From Protopterus annectens (lineage: Eukaryota > Chordata > Ceratodontiformes > Protopteridae): a DNA stretch of 64,000 nt. The DNA is taken from positions 1,074,372,270 to 1,074,436,269 of the forward strand of contig NC_056725.1 of the NCBI RefSeq assembly GCF_019279795.1. The letters are read 5' to 3'. The notes beneath the pieces are model-generated. The model saw nothing but the letters and a program-made list of their open reading frames with translations. It was not told the DNA's origin and did not search any database. The stretch's first letter is position 1. Every line of letters starts with the position of its first letter. Shown piece after piece: positions 29,201-40,792 of the stretch. Made by a program: the position numbers and the translations under genes.

Positions 29201-29265
29201 TAGTTAGTATTGTTCTTCTGTATTAGGTTTTATAATACCTTTATTAACTGTAACCATATTGTTAA
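26263..29265. other. Unassigned AT-rich intergenic DNA
   Basis: No coding sequence or repeat family is recognised over about 3 kb. A weak pair of inverted words (GTCAGTATTCATAGTTG near 26,330 and AACACTAGTTGTACTGAC near 26,412) may mark a small MITE remnant. Confidence 0.4.
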
Positions 29266-29352
29266 TGCGGAGATTTTCTCCCTGGCCTCCGGTGAAAATG
29301 GAATATTCTCCCATTCTAACTTTCCTGATAAACACATGTCAAATAAAAAATA
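29266..29352 (+). mobile_element. L2-type LINE 3' end fragment
   Basis: Contains GGAGATTTTCTCCCTGGCCT, CCGGTGAAAATGG and an AAATAAAAAATAAA tail. This is the same 3' terminus as at 16,725 and 22,075. Confidence 0.75.
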
Positions 29353-30401
29353 AATATTTATCATTACTGCACATTATGCATCAGTCATTCACAAAAAAAT
29401 CATTAGTCAAACAACACAGCAAAGAAAGCATGCCTGCCATCCTCAGAAAAAAGTCACGTGACACAAACCCCATAATTATATATATTTGCATAGTCCAGCC
29501 AAGTAAATTTGCATTGAAGCAATGTTTGCTCCAATCTGAATACATTCACAATAGTATTAGAAACAGTTTGTAGCACATCTGTCCCTTCCTTAGCCTCTAC
29601 CAGTTTCTGGTAATCATAATAATGTCAGTTCTCATTCACCAGTGACACAGCAGTCTCCCAATAAAGGCCAACAAAACATCCTCATCGGAACTTCGCAATG
29701 GTATCACTACATTTTGACCAAGTATATGCAATCACTAAAAGGCACCAAAGGAAATGATGTGCCACTAATCGATAATAATTTGCATTAATGCTGTCATGCT
29801 TTCCAAATTACAAATGATAGCTTACAGTATTGACCAAAACCATAGAAATATCCCCATCATATGGCTCAAATAAATTATCACAATAAATGCACACAATATT
29901 AAACCATTTCATATTAATTTAAAATAAGTGCATTATTTTTTCTTACTTTAAGAAGTCCAATGTTTCACAAGTAATTTGCCACCTAACTCAAGTAATCTCA
30001 AGGTAATACGTTGCTCTTAAACTTAGCTCATGTAAATTCAGGGTCCTTTATTTTATTTTTTTGCATACAAATTAAGCCATTTTACATGTAATTTTATGAA
30101 TCACAGTAATAAGCAAATGTGTCATACTCAGCACCTTATGCACGTAGTTGTTCTCCCTGCTTCTTTTCACATAAAGGATATTTTCATGTAGTTACACTTT
30201 TGCCTTAAGTAGGTGTGCTTACAAACATACATGCACATTTATGTAGTCAGCATGAAAATCTGCCACTGACTAAATTTACATACTGATGCAGCGCCACTTT
30301 TCACGGATTACAACTGTGCACATCTGAAACCTGGGATTGCAAATACCACCCATAATGTATTTACAAAATGTATAATACTATGTGAAGATTATAGCAACAT
30401 T
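29353..30401. other. Unassigned DNA left of element 2
   Basis: AT-rich DNA with nothing supportable. It ends in ATT immediately before the element 2 left terminus. Confidence 0.4.
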
Positions 30402-31746
30402 GGGCCAGATTCACGAAGGCTTACACGGAGTCTAAGAGTAGTGTAAGACTCCATGCAGCCAACATGTCTGCCGAGCGATCCAGGAACAGCCGGCAGGGGT
30501 GTGCAAGAGAGCTCCTGAAACGACTCTTGCAAGGACAGGGTTAGTCAATGCAAATTACCTCATTTGTTGCTAAAAGCTATGCAAATGAGGGAAATTTGCG
30601 ATCCAGGAAACACTAACCTGTCCAAGTAAGAGTAGTGTTATTTGCAGAAATGTACTCGGTTGACAACTGAGAACCGTTCTGCAAATAGCAAAACGGAGCC
30701 ATGACAGCTCCAAATAAAGGATGCTTTCAGTTGATGAAGCATGCCAATGGCCAAATATATGGCCATTGGCATTTTTATGTGTTGCAAAATAATATTTTTT
30801 TTCCTCGATCTCCGATGTTTAAGCGTAGCGCAGCACCGCGCAAACGTGCGGTGCACTAAAAAATCAGAAAATCAAGAAATTAAAAGCCACAAATATGATT
30901 TAATTCAAAATATTCATCTGCCATGCAAGTGAATGGCAGGCTGAAGACAACATGGCTACTGAGTAGTGGTTGCTAAGGGGGGAAGCTCAGTGTGAGAGAT
31001 GTAACCTAGCATTAGTAGGCAATCCCATGCAAATGAGGATAAGGATAGTGAATCCCAATATTTCCTGCTATGTGACCCATGTCCCTAGAGTGTAAGAGTA
31101 GGATAAGGGGAGGAACAGAGTAAAAGATGGGTGACATCATGAGGGGGTATGCATCAAAAAGACTGTAAGCTTATTGGAGCAGAGTGGCATGTGTGTGCTG
31201 TGAGTTACTCAGGACTAGGAGAGGTGTGTCTACAGTTGTCTAAACTGAAACCCAGAAACCGAAGGTGTACGCCGTGGCTATCACTAAAGTTTCTTGCAAA
31301 GCTGCTTACACTGTGTGCACACGTGTGCGTGCGTGTAAACCCGTCTAAGACTGTGTGAGCGGGTGTGCACCTGTGTAAGCCTGTGTTAGGCTGTCTAAGC
31401 TGATATACACTAATGTGCACCCGCCTAAGCCTGTGTAAGCTTGTGTGCGAGCGTGTGCACTCGTGTGCGTGTGTTTGCACTTGTTTGTGCGGCGCTGCCC
31501 CCTGTGGAAACAGAAAGGCAAAAGGAAGGAAAAAAAGTAGTAGGAAGTTAACCAAGGAGAACTAGCAGAGCTGCCAGGTGAAATCAATCAGAATCAGCCA
31601 ATTACACAGGCAGTACAGTAGCCCAGCCCAGCCCAGCACTTAAAACTCTGCAAACAACATCCCCCTGTGTTTTTCTCAGAAACACTGCAACACTGCAGTC
31701 AACAAAGAGAAGTGAAAACTTAAAAAGCTTAAACTGAGACATAAAA
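30402..31746. other. Left terminus and subterminal region of element 2
   Basis: Diverged terminal repeat at 30,402-30,465. A degenerate array of GTGTAAGCCTGTGT-like units lies at about 31,310-31,480, and a short GCCCA run is near 31,620. A second terminus-like word, ATAGTGAATCCC, occurs at 31,036-31,053 and could mark the end of a shorter, 650-bp MITE-type derivative. No gene is present. This is the presumed promoter side of the transposase gene. Confidence 0.45.
31310..31480. repeat. Degenerate GTGTAAGCCTGTGT-type subterminal repeats
   Basis: About ten imperfect units of roughly 15-17 bp (GTGTAAACC, GTCTAAGACTGTGT, GTGTAAGCCTGTGT, GTCTAAGC, GTGTGCACY). They lie between the left terminus and the transposase. 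The GTGTAAG word also occurs in the termini themselves. Confidence 0.6.
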
Positions 31747-32901
31747 ATGTTAGGGACTGCCATTGCTCTTATAAGGTGACAAGTGCAAGATGCTGAGGGT
31801 GGTGCCATTTGAATGCTGCTAAGAAACAACCCACAGTGAGGAGACGGAGAAGAGTGTACAGACCCAGGGTAACCTACCAGGGGCTACATGAGCTGGATAT
31901 AGTGGAGTGCTATAGAGTGGGCAGAGAGCTCCTGCAGCAAATTGTTGAGCTGTGCAGGCCATGCCTCACACACAGAATCAACAGAGGAGAACCCGTCCCA
32001 GTGGAAACCAAGGTATGTGTTGGCCTAAGAATACTAGCAACAGGTACCTTCCAGATACCAACTGGTGATATGATGGGGATTTCACAGGCATCAGCATCCA
32101 GGGTACTGCACCAGTTCCTGAATGCCATGTCAGCACATGTCGGTGATCATGTATATTTCCCCAATTCCTGTGAGGTATTGGCCGGAAATATGCATCCCTT
32201 CCAGCAAATAGCGGAATACCCTGAGGTAGTGGGTGCAATTGACTGCACGCACATACACATCAAAGCACCAGCCGGTGACCGGGGTAGGGCCTACATCAAC
32301 CACAAGGGCTTCCACTCCATCAACTGCCAGGTCATGTGCGATGCCCAGGGCATAATACTGAATATGTGTGCTGGCTGCCCTGGAAGCTACCATGATTCCC
32401 ATATCTGGCATCTGATGCAGCTGTACCAGATATTTACCAATGGGGACATCCCTGATGGTCATCTAATGGGGGATGCTGGATACGCACTGGAGCCGTGGCT
32501 GATGACACCCATCAGAAATGCACACACACCTGAACGGGAACTCCATAATGAGGCACACGCACAAACACGAAATGTAATCGAGTGTGTGTTTGGGATGCTC
32601 AAGTCACAGTTCCAGTGCCTGGACACATCTGGTGGAGCCTTGCAGTACTCACCAACTACATATACCCAAATTGTCATGGTATGTGCCATGCTATACAATA
32701 TGATCCTGCAAAAACAGCTGCAGCAGGAACAGCATGGGGCTGGGCCAAACAGCCCCCCCACCATTGCCAAGACCTGCATAGGCACAGCGTGACTCAGAGG
32801 AGGAACAACCTGAGTCTGCCCCAGTAGGCAGAAGGAGGCGTGCCCAGTAAGCCTTGGCCTTGGCAAAGAGGCAACGCATAGCACATACACTGGCTCAGTA
32901 G
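31747..32901 (+). pseudogene. PIF/Harbinger transposase pseudogene (element 2)
   Basis: Homologous along its length to the intact transposase at 13,933-15,084. The ancestral ATG is at 31,747 (MLGTAIALI), followed by in-frame TGAs and a frameshift before about 31,810. The core is open from about 31,809 to 32,789. Numbering codons from 31,809, it keeps the catalytic D145 (AIDCTHIHI), D196 (GSYHDSHIWH) and E258 (VIECVFGMLK). A frameshift near 32,765 and a further stop interrupt the C-terminus before the ancestral TAG at 32,899. The open core has no ATG at its beginning, so an intact product is unlikely without a new start. It points inward from the left terminus. Confidence 0.9.
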
Positions 32902-33044
32902 GAACCCTGGAAATTATACCTCTCTCTGACTCGCACATAAAATAAAATGGATGCCTAACTTGACACTACCTGTTTCCAAATATGTATAGGGAGTGCAGTA
33001 TGTGCATCCAACATAGGCAGCCCTGCAGCACCACCTGAGGCATG

Positions 33045-33302
33045 ATTGCCATGTTTTAAGCAATATAAAGCAGTGCTAAGCAGCTTTTACCAGTATCTAG
33101 TATATGTAAACAAAATTGCTCGTGCAATGTTGGCCATGGTCAGGCAAAGTTGAGCAAAGTCAGTTAGACATGCTCATAACTGCTTTACTGTTCCTTAAGC
33201 AGTCTGGTCTGGCCAGCATGAAAATAAAAAGCAGTGACAGGGCTTGAACCCAGGACACTGTGTACTACAGTCATAATACTGAACCACTAAGCCATGATAG
33301 CA
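33045..33302 (-). mobile_element. tRNA-derived SINE (family S2)
   Basis: The minus strand shows ATGGCTTAGTGGTTCAGTA (A box) and CCTGGGTTCAAGCCCTG (B box), then TGCTTTTTATTTT and a body with TGACTTTGCTCAACTTTGC. A second copy lies at 51,261-51,530 in the opposite orientation. Confidence 0.75.
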
Positions 33303-33429
33303 TTACAGTGGCACGGACACAGCAGGACAATTGTACACTAATGCAAACACAAAGCAATGCTTTATCATGCCCCTAATGAGGCAAATGGGTAACCTCACCC
33401 ACACGCCTATGCAGACAGAGAACATCAGT

Positions 33430-34221
33430 TCTGTAGTACAGTAGTATGCCTCAAGCCAGTACGATAGGCAACAGTACAGACTATAATGGTGTCCTGTACA
33501 TAGCAATGCAGGCACAGCAAATGTGTATAAGTGTCAGGTAAAACCCACATCCTATGTACACCCACAGTAACAATCTGGTGTGCCCACAGGTAGAAATGTA
33601 CAAAGAATAGCTGTCCCCCCTGTATGTAGAAATGTTGATAAGTCTATGCAAAGTGTCTCATGGAATTCAGTGAGGCAGATCACCTCACTGAGTCTCTTCA
33701 AGAAGAATCTCAATAGGTGGATGGGGGATCGTAGGTTTGTCCCAGGGATTACTCCTGTGTCACTATTAGACAGAGGCACAGTAAACTAAACCTTAAAAAG
33801 GGCACAGTATACTCAAATCAAGGGGTGGCGTAAACCATACAGAATCAGGCTAGGCTTATAATTGTCCCAGGGCAGATAGCCTAGTATGAACCTATGAACC
33901 TATGAACCTATCAGGACAGGCGTTGTGATGTGGGTTGTGTAGGCTATGAAGTTGCAAGCTAATATATGTGACAATGGATGCTAAGATCTGTAGTACAGTA
34001 GTATGCCTCAAGCCAGTACGATAGGCAACAGTACAGACTATAATGGTGTCCTGTACATAGCAATGCAGGCACAGCAAATGTGTATAAGTGTCAGGTGAAA
34101 CCCACATCCTATGTACACCCACAGTAACAATCTGGTGTGCCCACAGGTAGAAATGTACAAAGAATAGCTGCCCCCCCTGTATTTAGAAATGTTGATAAGT
34201 CTATGCAAAGTGTCTCATGGA
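33430..34221. repeat. Recent 557-bp tandem duplication (1.4 units)
   Basis: Positions 33,430-33,664 recur at 33,987-34,221 with a constant offset of 557 and about three substitutions in 235 bp. The first unit additionally holds the 3' end of a LINE. Confidence 0.9.
33550..33912 (+). mobile_element. LINE family A, 3' end with ATGAACCT tail
   Basis: The RT C-terminus reads LFKKNLNRWMGDRRF then PVSLLDRG (33,690-33,780). A 3' UTR follows, ending GGCTAGGCTTATAATTG and AGGGCAGATAGCCTAGT. Four ATGAACCT-type units finish the element at 33,885-33,912. Short 8-bp terminal repeats are typical of CR1-group LINEs. Its end resembles the tail of SINE S1. Confidence 0.75.
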
Positions 34222-34760
34222 AGCCCTGCAGGCACAGCATGATCCCTGTTGATCTATGACACAAAGGTGAACCCTGCTGTAAAAATACACCTTGATTTAC
34301 CATACACATATAGTACAAATGTGTATACTGTGCATGCTCACACACTCCAACAAATGTAGTGGATTTCATCCAGCATCACACTGAAAGGTCATACTGGGCA
34401 TGCTCACACACTTAAAGAAACGAAGGAAATGTCAGGCAGGAAGATACTGAAAGGTCATACTGGGCATGCTCACACACTTAGGCTAAATACGGATGTGATA
34501 ACAAGGGATCTATGGACAAATGTGTATAGTCATCTCTACTTCCAGAAACACATTCACAAAGTGGTCTGAAAATCCTGCTATGTGTACACACAAACTGCCA
34601 AGGTCTGTGCACGTAGGTCAAAGGAGGTTGCCACTACTCAGCAGTCATCAGACCTGTCAGAGAGTACCACAACACACTTTCGATGAATCTGACTAGGCAC
34701 GTTCAGCAGCTAGAAAGACCAATGAAGTACCTTAACAAGAGGATTACTGGCCTCAAATAG
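34222..34760. repeat. Short direct repeats, no gene
   Basis: A 33-bp block around GGTCATACTGGGCATGCTCA occurs at about 34,381-34,413 and again at about 34,449-34,481, with a related form near 34,324. Nothing else is supported in this stretch. Confidence 0.7.
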
Positions 34761-35790
34761 TTGCCCCATGCAACAAGAATGAATGTAACCCAAGCTGTAC
34801 TCTGTTGCATACTGTCTATGCAGGAGATCTCTGCCCAACAGACAGGTCCAAGTCATGGTTACACTCAGATCTGTTCTGAGTTACAGCTCAATGGCACTAA
34901 ATATACAGAGCCAACTGATATTGGCAACATCCTGGCAGATAGGATCAGTGTTAACTTTACCTACCTCTCACCCATGAAAGAGCACATGTCTATAATGGAA
35001 GACTGCAAAGTTGCTGTCATCATGGCTGCACAGGTAAAAAACACTCTCCGAAGCCAGTATCACAGCAGCCATGGGACTAGATAACATCCCAGGCTGTGTA
35101 GTATCTACTTCCCTGAAGTAAACATTAACATGGAAGGCCTGTGGCTACTGAAGTTTCTTGAGGACTGCAAACTAGGAGCCATCATTGTAAACACTAAAGA
35201 TGTGGACATCCTACAAAAGGGCCTCACTGAGACAGATGGCTGTTGTCCAAGCCATGTGCTGTAGCTCAATGCCAGAAGGTGCATTATCATCACCTTTGTT
35301 AAAATCTCTGTTGCCAAGAACTACAACATAGGTGGTAGTATACTTCACACTGTTAGTGTGACAAGAGACCCTGGGTCACAGGGGGTCAGTGGATACAACT
35401 GTGATAAGCACATTCGCACAGTAGTCAGGAAACCCTCTTATGTGGCACACCTCATCACAAAATGTGTCTCATGCAGAATAAAAGAGGACAGTGTTCCCCT
35501 CTACTCACCACTCACTAGAATTATAAAAGAGTACAATGCCACTGTTGCTATGTACCTCACAAGACAACTACAACAACTGGAAAGCCAGCAGCAATACCTC
35601 TTAAAGAGCATTAGTGGCCTGAAATACATGCCATACACAGACCATCGCAAAATGCTCCATCCGTACTCGCTTGCATATCGCCTACTCAGAGGTGTTCACT
35701 GCCTAACATACAAAGCTGTGTCAAACATAGAGCTGCTGGATATGATCCACGTAAAATGCTCACAATCACTCTGACCTTTTGACCCAAAAC
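34761..35790 (+). pseudogene. LINE family A RT relic, internally deleted
   Basis: An inter-domain segment (DIGNILADRISVNFTYLSP near 34,918-34,975) is joined to the C-terminal RT region near 35,325-35,775. Readable pieces there are GGSILHTVSVTRDPGSQG, YLTRQLQQLESQQ and AYRLLRGVHCLTYKAVS. The catalytic core between them is missing. The same C-terminal motifs recur on the minus strand at 45,060-45,960. Confidence 0.7.
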
Positions 35791-35819
35791 CATGAGTGAA
35801 ATACAAAAGGAAGTGGTGT

Positions 35820-37880
35820 AGCCATTTACCTTATGGATATCCACACCTTCAGGTTACTGGCACAGCATGAGGCCTTGGAGACCATGCAAGTGCAACTAAC
35901 ATTAGGCAAAGCTGCCCATCAGATTGTATCCTGCTACAGATCACGTACCTTGTCTCAGGAACCTCACTCAGTATTCCGGAAAACAATGGCAAATATAAAG
36001 GTCCTATCAAACACCATTATATGAGGAGATTACAACTACCCAAACATTGAGTGTGTGAATTACTCGTATAAAATGTCCTTTGGCCAATGTGTCCTACAGT
36101 TAAGAAACTCTAAAACCCTGGAACAGCTGGTCAGCATGCCCACTACAGGTGACAACATACTGGACATGATCATCACCAACATGGGGTACCAGTGTTCCAC
36201 AACAGAGATAAACCCCCCGCTGGTAATATCAGATCATTAAGTAATCACACTGGACATCCACATCCCGCCCCCACACCCAGTCAATGAAACCACTGTAAAG
36301 ACATTTGCAAAAGCAAACTGCACACTTCCCAAAACCAAAGTGGAACTTTCTGAAGACCCCTTGCTATAGGATAATGGTATGCAATCTGCAGAATCATTTA
36401 CAAGTGCATCCTATGAGCATCTACAGGGATGCATGGAATGAGACATCACAAATAAAACCAAGATGCACTCCTCCAAAAATAGGACAACAAGCAGGTGTTT
36501 GTAATCCATAAATAAGCTAGACAAGCGAAGGAGGAAATGAACACATGATAGATCCAACTTCACTAAAGGAAAGGCATCACTGATCATTAGCAGGAAGAAA
36601 CAATGATCACTCATAAAGTGATCCAAGGATGGTTTCTAAAGACAAATAGCCAAGGAATATAAGAATAACAACCACTAAGCCTTCGGTAGCTATGCCAGAC
36701 ATGTAGGTGTCAACTTCCAAATATGCTGTCAGCTACTGAAAAAAGGAATGACATACACCAAACCAACTTTCATTGCCCAAACCCAGGGAGACATGTTCAG
36801 TGTAAACTCCCCCCCATCACCCCCAAAAGGGCCTGTGTCCATCACAGAAGGATGCAGAGACCCAGACGTCATGGACATGCAGGTAAAGACAGCCCTTACC
36901 AAAGCTAAGAACATAGCATTAATGTGACTGTATGTTGTCCCAGCCTGCATCTTACACTAGGCTCATAAGGAACTACACCCTCACCTACATTCACTGTCCA
37001 GACTCAAGCGTACCACAGGCTATGTACCCAAAGAATGGCATACAGTAACAGTCATCCAGCACCACAAAGGGTGTGCCAAAACAAAACCTGGAAACCATTG
37101 CCCAGTATGTCTACTCAGCCGGGTCTACAGAGCTATTGAGCAAATTGTCATGGAACCCATACACTGAGACATTGGAGATCTCCAGACACTAGAATCTACA
37201 CATCTTTGCCTGATAAAGGCAGAGCCTGGCACCCAAACCTAGTTGACTTATTTAAAACAGCTACCATGAACATAGATGGAGGTGAAAGTAGTCCACACAG
37301 CCCACCTGGACCTCACTAAGGGCTTACCACACCATTCCCAACTCTGTCATCATGGACAGGTGTACCAGCTTAAACATTAACAGCTATGTCACAGGATGGG
37401 TGGCCAAGTGGCTCACAGATTAAACACACATGTTCATAGTTGTGGGTGCCATGTCCAACTCTAAGCCACTCACAAATGGCATCACACAGGTCTTGGTCCT
37501 GGGACCCCACCTGTTCAGTAGATACTGCTCAAAGGTACAGGCAAGCACGGCAGGTGTATGGCTGAACAAGTTTGCAGATGAATGGAAACTGTGGTCCATA
37601 ACTGACTGTAGAGCTGACACAGACATCCTCCAGAAGTGTCTTACAGAGACAGATACCTGGTGTCAAAATAATGCCCTCAAGCTGAATGGCAAAGAATACA
37701 TAGTCATCCCCTTTGGGTAATACAAAGTGCACACAAATTACCACATAGGTGGTAATCCAGCATGTACGAAGAAAGTCATAATGGCCCTGAAGACACAGGT
37801 AGATAGTAAACTCACCTTTGATGATCACATGGCCAAAGTGTTTAGACATTCCTTCAGTGTAGGCCATCTAATGTCACCTA
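35820..37880 (+). pseudogene. LINE family A relic with endonuclease and RT remnants
   Basis: An endonuclease tail is visible: QLTLGKAAHQIVSCYR near 35,890, GDYNYPNIECV near 36,025-36,057, NILDMIITN near 36,156 and PPLVISDH near 36,215. RT pieces follow: NHCPVCLLSRVYRAIEQIV near 37,095-37,150, NGITQVLVLGPHLFS near 37,470-37,515 and FADEWKLW near 37,573, where the second catalytic Asp is Glu. Frameshifts and stops are frequent. The order endonuclease then RT is that of CR1/Jockey-group LINEs. Confidence 0.75.
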
Positions 37881-37889
37881 ATGTAACCT

Positions 37890-39030
37890 ACTTCATATAG
37901 TCTGATGATGTCACCATCCTACAAATAAACCTGTGGAAAAGAGAACTCCCAGTAATATGTATAGTGCATTGTGTTAATGCGTACTCCTCTAGTATCATGA
38001 AGTTTTTAGGTAGGGGTTTGAATTCTGCACTTGACAACTGTGTGTGGTCTCCTTGGGAAAGAGCAACCTTTTAGGAGAGTAGTGAAAAACCTCAAAAGTG
38101 GTAAACTAACCTTTGTCATGTCTGATGATGTCACCATCCCACAAATATACCTGTGGAAAAAAGAGCTCCCAGTAATATGTATAACGTGTTGTGTTAATGC
38201 GTACTCCTCTAGTATAATGAAGTAGTTAGGTAGGGGTTTGAATCCTGCACTGGTCAACAGTGTGTGGTCTCCTGGGGAAGGAGCAACCTTTTAGGAGAGT
38301 AGTGAAACACCTCAAAAGTGGTAAACTAACCTTTGTCAAGTCTGATGATGTCATCATCCTACAAATAAACCTGTGGAAAAGAGAGCGCCCAATAATATGT
38401 ATAGCAAATTGTGTTAATGTGTACTTCTCTAGTATCATGAAGTAGATAGGTAGGGGTTTGAATCCTGCACTGGACAACTGTTTGTGTGTGGTCTTCTTGG
38501 GAATGAGCAATCTTTTAGGAGAGTAGTGAAACACCTCAAAAGTGGTAAACTAACCTTTGTCAAGTCTGATGATGTCACCATCCTACAAATATACCTGTGG
38601 AAACGAGAGCTCCCAATAATGTGTTCTGTTAATGCGTACTCCTCTAATATCATGAAGTAGTTAGGTAGGGGTTTGAATCCTGCACTGGACATTTGTGTGT
38701 GGTCTCCAGGGGAAGGACAACCTTTTAGGAGAGTAGTGAAACACCACAAAAGTGGTAAACTAACATTTTCCAAGTCTGATGATGTCACCATCCTACAAAT
38801 ATACCTGTGGAAAAGAGAACTCCCAGTAATATGTATAGCACGTCATTTATTTTTTTATTTTTATTTAACATTTGTTGACTGGGAAAGTCCAACTAGGTTC
38901 CACAGATCCTGTTTTCAGTGGTGGCCCGGGGAGAAATGCTCCAGAAGCATGTCTTTAGAAAGTCATGTTAATGCGTATACGTGTAGTATCATAAAGTAGT
39001 TAAGTAGGGGTTTGAATCCTGCACTTGGTG
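37890..39030. repeat. About 220-bp tandem array (five units) with a B-box-like motif
   Basis: The word TCTGATGATGTCACCATCC starts at 37,901, 38,121, 38,341 (one variant base), 38,565 and 38,775, giving periods of 220, 220, 224 and 210. Each unit holds AGGGGTTTGAATCCTGCAC, which resembles a tRNA B box. The last unit is split by a LINE fragment at 38,845-38,965. Confidence 0.93.
38845..38965 (-). mobile_element. 5'-truncated L2-type LINE insertion in the tandem array
   Basis: Minus-strand L2 3' terminus (GAGCATTTCTCCCCGGGCC, CCACTGAAAACAGG, TAAATAAAAAT tail). GTCAT occurs at both junctions (38,842 and 38,961 regions), a short target duplication expected from retrotransposition. The interrupted unit resumes afterwards at GTTAATGCGTA. 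Confidence 0.75.
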
Positions 39031-40790
39031 AGTGTGTGTGACACTGTTGGTCAATGTGTTGTGAGTTTTGCCTTTACTACTGTATGACATATCAGTATGC
39101 ATTGCACATGTGAGCTAGCTGTGTGGCAAATACATATACGTACATGTTACCTCAATGATTGCATGTGTGGGAACCCTGCTTTTTCCAAGAACACAGCTTT
39201 CATCCTTGCCAGACTGTGCTGCTGCTTCCCAGACCTTAGGTCACATCTGTATGCTTGTGACAAGCCCAGCCACTGCAGTGATCCCTGGCCTAGGTCATCT
39301 GTGTCACACAAAGTCATTACAGTTCCTGTTGGAATGAGTGTGTGAGAGTCTATGGCCGAGCTATATGTCAGACCTGTTCAAACGCAGCAAGGTCTGTCAA
39401 TGATGACTATTCATAACAGGTGTTGAACAACCTTTGTGGATATGCATGCAGACCCCTTATTGCTTATGTGATCCACCGAGGGATCTGAAAATACCTTTGG
39501 AAATGTGATTAACAAAGGACAGATGGTGTAACACTTGGTTGCATGTACACATTGGTACCTGTTCATCATGCTGTTGGCTACTACCTATGTGGTACTGTGG
39601 GGATAATATGCTCCGTAAAGGTGGATAACTATGCTTAGTTTGGCTTATAGCTTACCAGCATGGGTTTGACAACAGGCATCTGTCTTTATGATACCCTTGT
39701 GCAGTATGTGTGTGTGTCATCTGGTGAATGCATTATAGGCCACAGTATGCATTACCAGACATGGATGGACATATCCCTACTGTGATTGCTTGTACCTAAG
39801 AGAGCTATATGCCAAACAGGAGTGGTGTCAGTAATGGGTGCAGGTGAATACCAGTGGTTACTGGCATAGTATAGTACCTGAAGGATCCAAATGTTTCTGT
39901 GTGTCCTACATCTGTGTGTCGGTTGTCAAGACATCATCTAACGATTGGTTATGGTCAGGCTGTGGAAGTGATGTATACTACCAGAATGCAAAACAATGAC
40001 AGATAGTAACAGTATCACCCACAGCACAGTGTCAAACCATGTCATACACACATGTTTAGTCAGCTTCCAAAATGTGTGTAGTACAATGCATACTGGCCAC
40101 CAATAGAAACTATGGAGTGTTACTGTGTAATACAGAACGTCACCCAGGCCATGTGTCCACTATGCACGTACATGCAGACAGTGCACCTCCACCATGTTCA
40201 CAACTGTACACCTGCAAATCTGTGCTACACACATCCCACACATACTGTCCACTCTCTAACACATGCTGCCAATACTGCACACATCAGCCAAGTGGCACGT
40301 GGCTAGACAATACACAATTGGAACCAACACTGGTGTAAACAACACTACAATGACAATCATAGCATTAATGCATCATGCCTGCTCAGCTACACCTTCAAGC
40401 ATATCATTACACTGTACTGCTGACAACATGCTAACATTGCTATACTGCTATAAAGACACCCTGTGCATCAGCACCATGGTAGCCTATTCCTGCATCGATG
40501 TTACAGATGACAGGAGGCGGCACAGGTTTCATCATATGCACAAGGTGTGTTGTTGGTTTGCCAGAGGCCTACAGTGAGCCATCCAATCGACATGTATGTG
40601 TGTGTGTGTGTGTGTGGGGGGGGGGCAAGAATACTGGAATTCGCCAATGGTGATGTAATGTGTATGGGTATGTGTTAGCCCTAGGTGTCTGGAGTATGTG
40701 TTTGTGTCTGCATGCACACAGTTCCACCATGTGACTGCCATATACAGGTATTTGTAGGACAGCCACAGACTGTACCTGCGAGGCTTCACA
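39031..40790. other. CA/TG-rich element 2 body
   Basis: No gene. At 39,255-39,290 there is a match to element 1 near 11,120-11,160 in the opposite orientation. The part 40,060-40,790 is homologous to 1,500-2,020 in the same orientation. A (TG)n(G)n run lies at 40,592-40,625. Confidence 0.45.
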
Positions 40791-40792
40791 GA

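Noticed and set aside
29259-29573. 104-residue plus-strand open frame
   Set aside because: It begins inside the L2 3' end and has no family motif; a chance frame.
30402-31053. A self-contained 650-bp MITE
   Set aside because: ATAGTGAATCCC at 31,053 could be an end, but it is followed by AATA, not ATT, and inner similarity is poor. The 52,197 terminus matches better.
37890-39030. CRISPR-like array
   Set aside because: Whole 220-bp units repeat, with no repeat-spacer alternation, and the sequence is eukaryotic.
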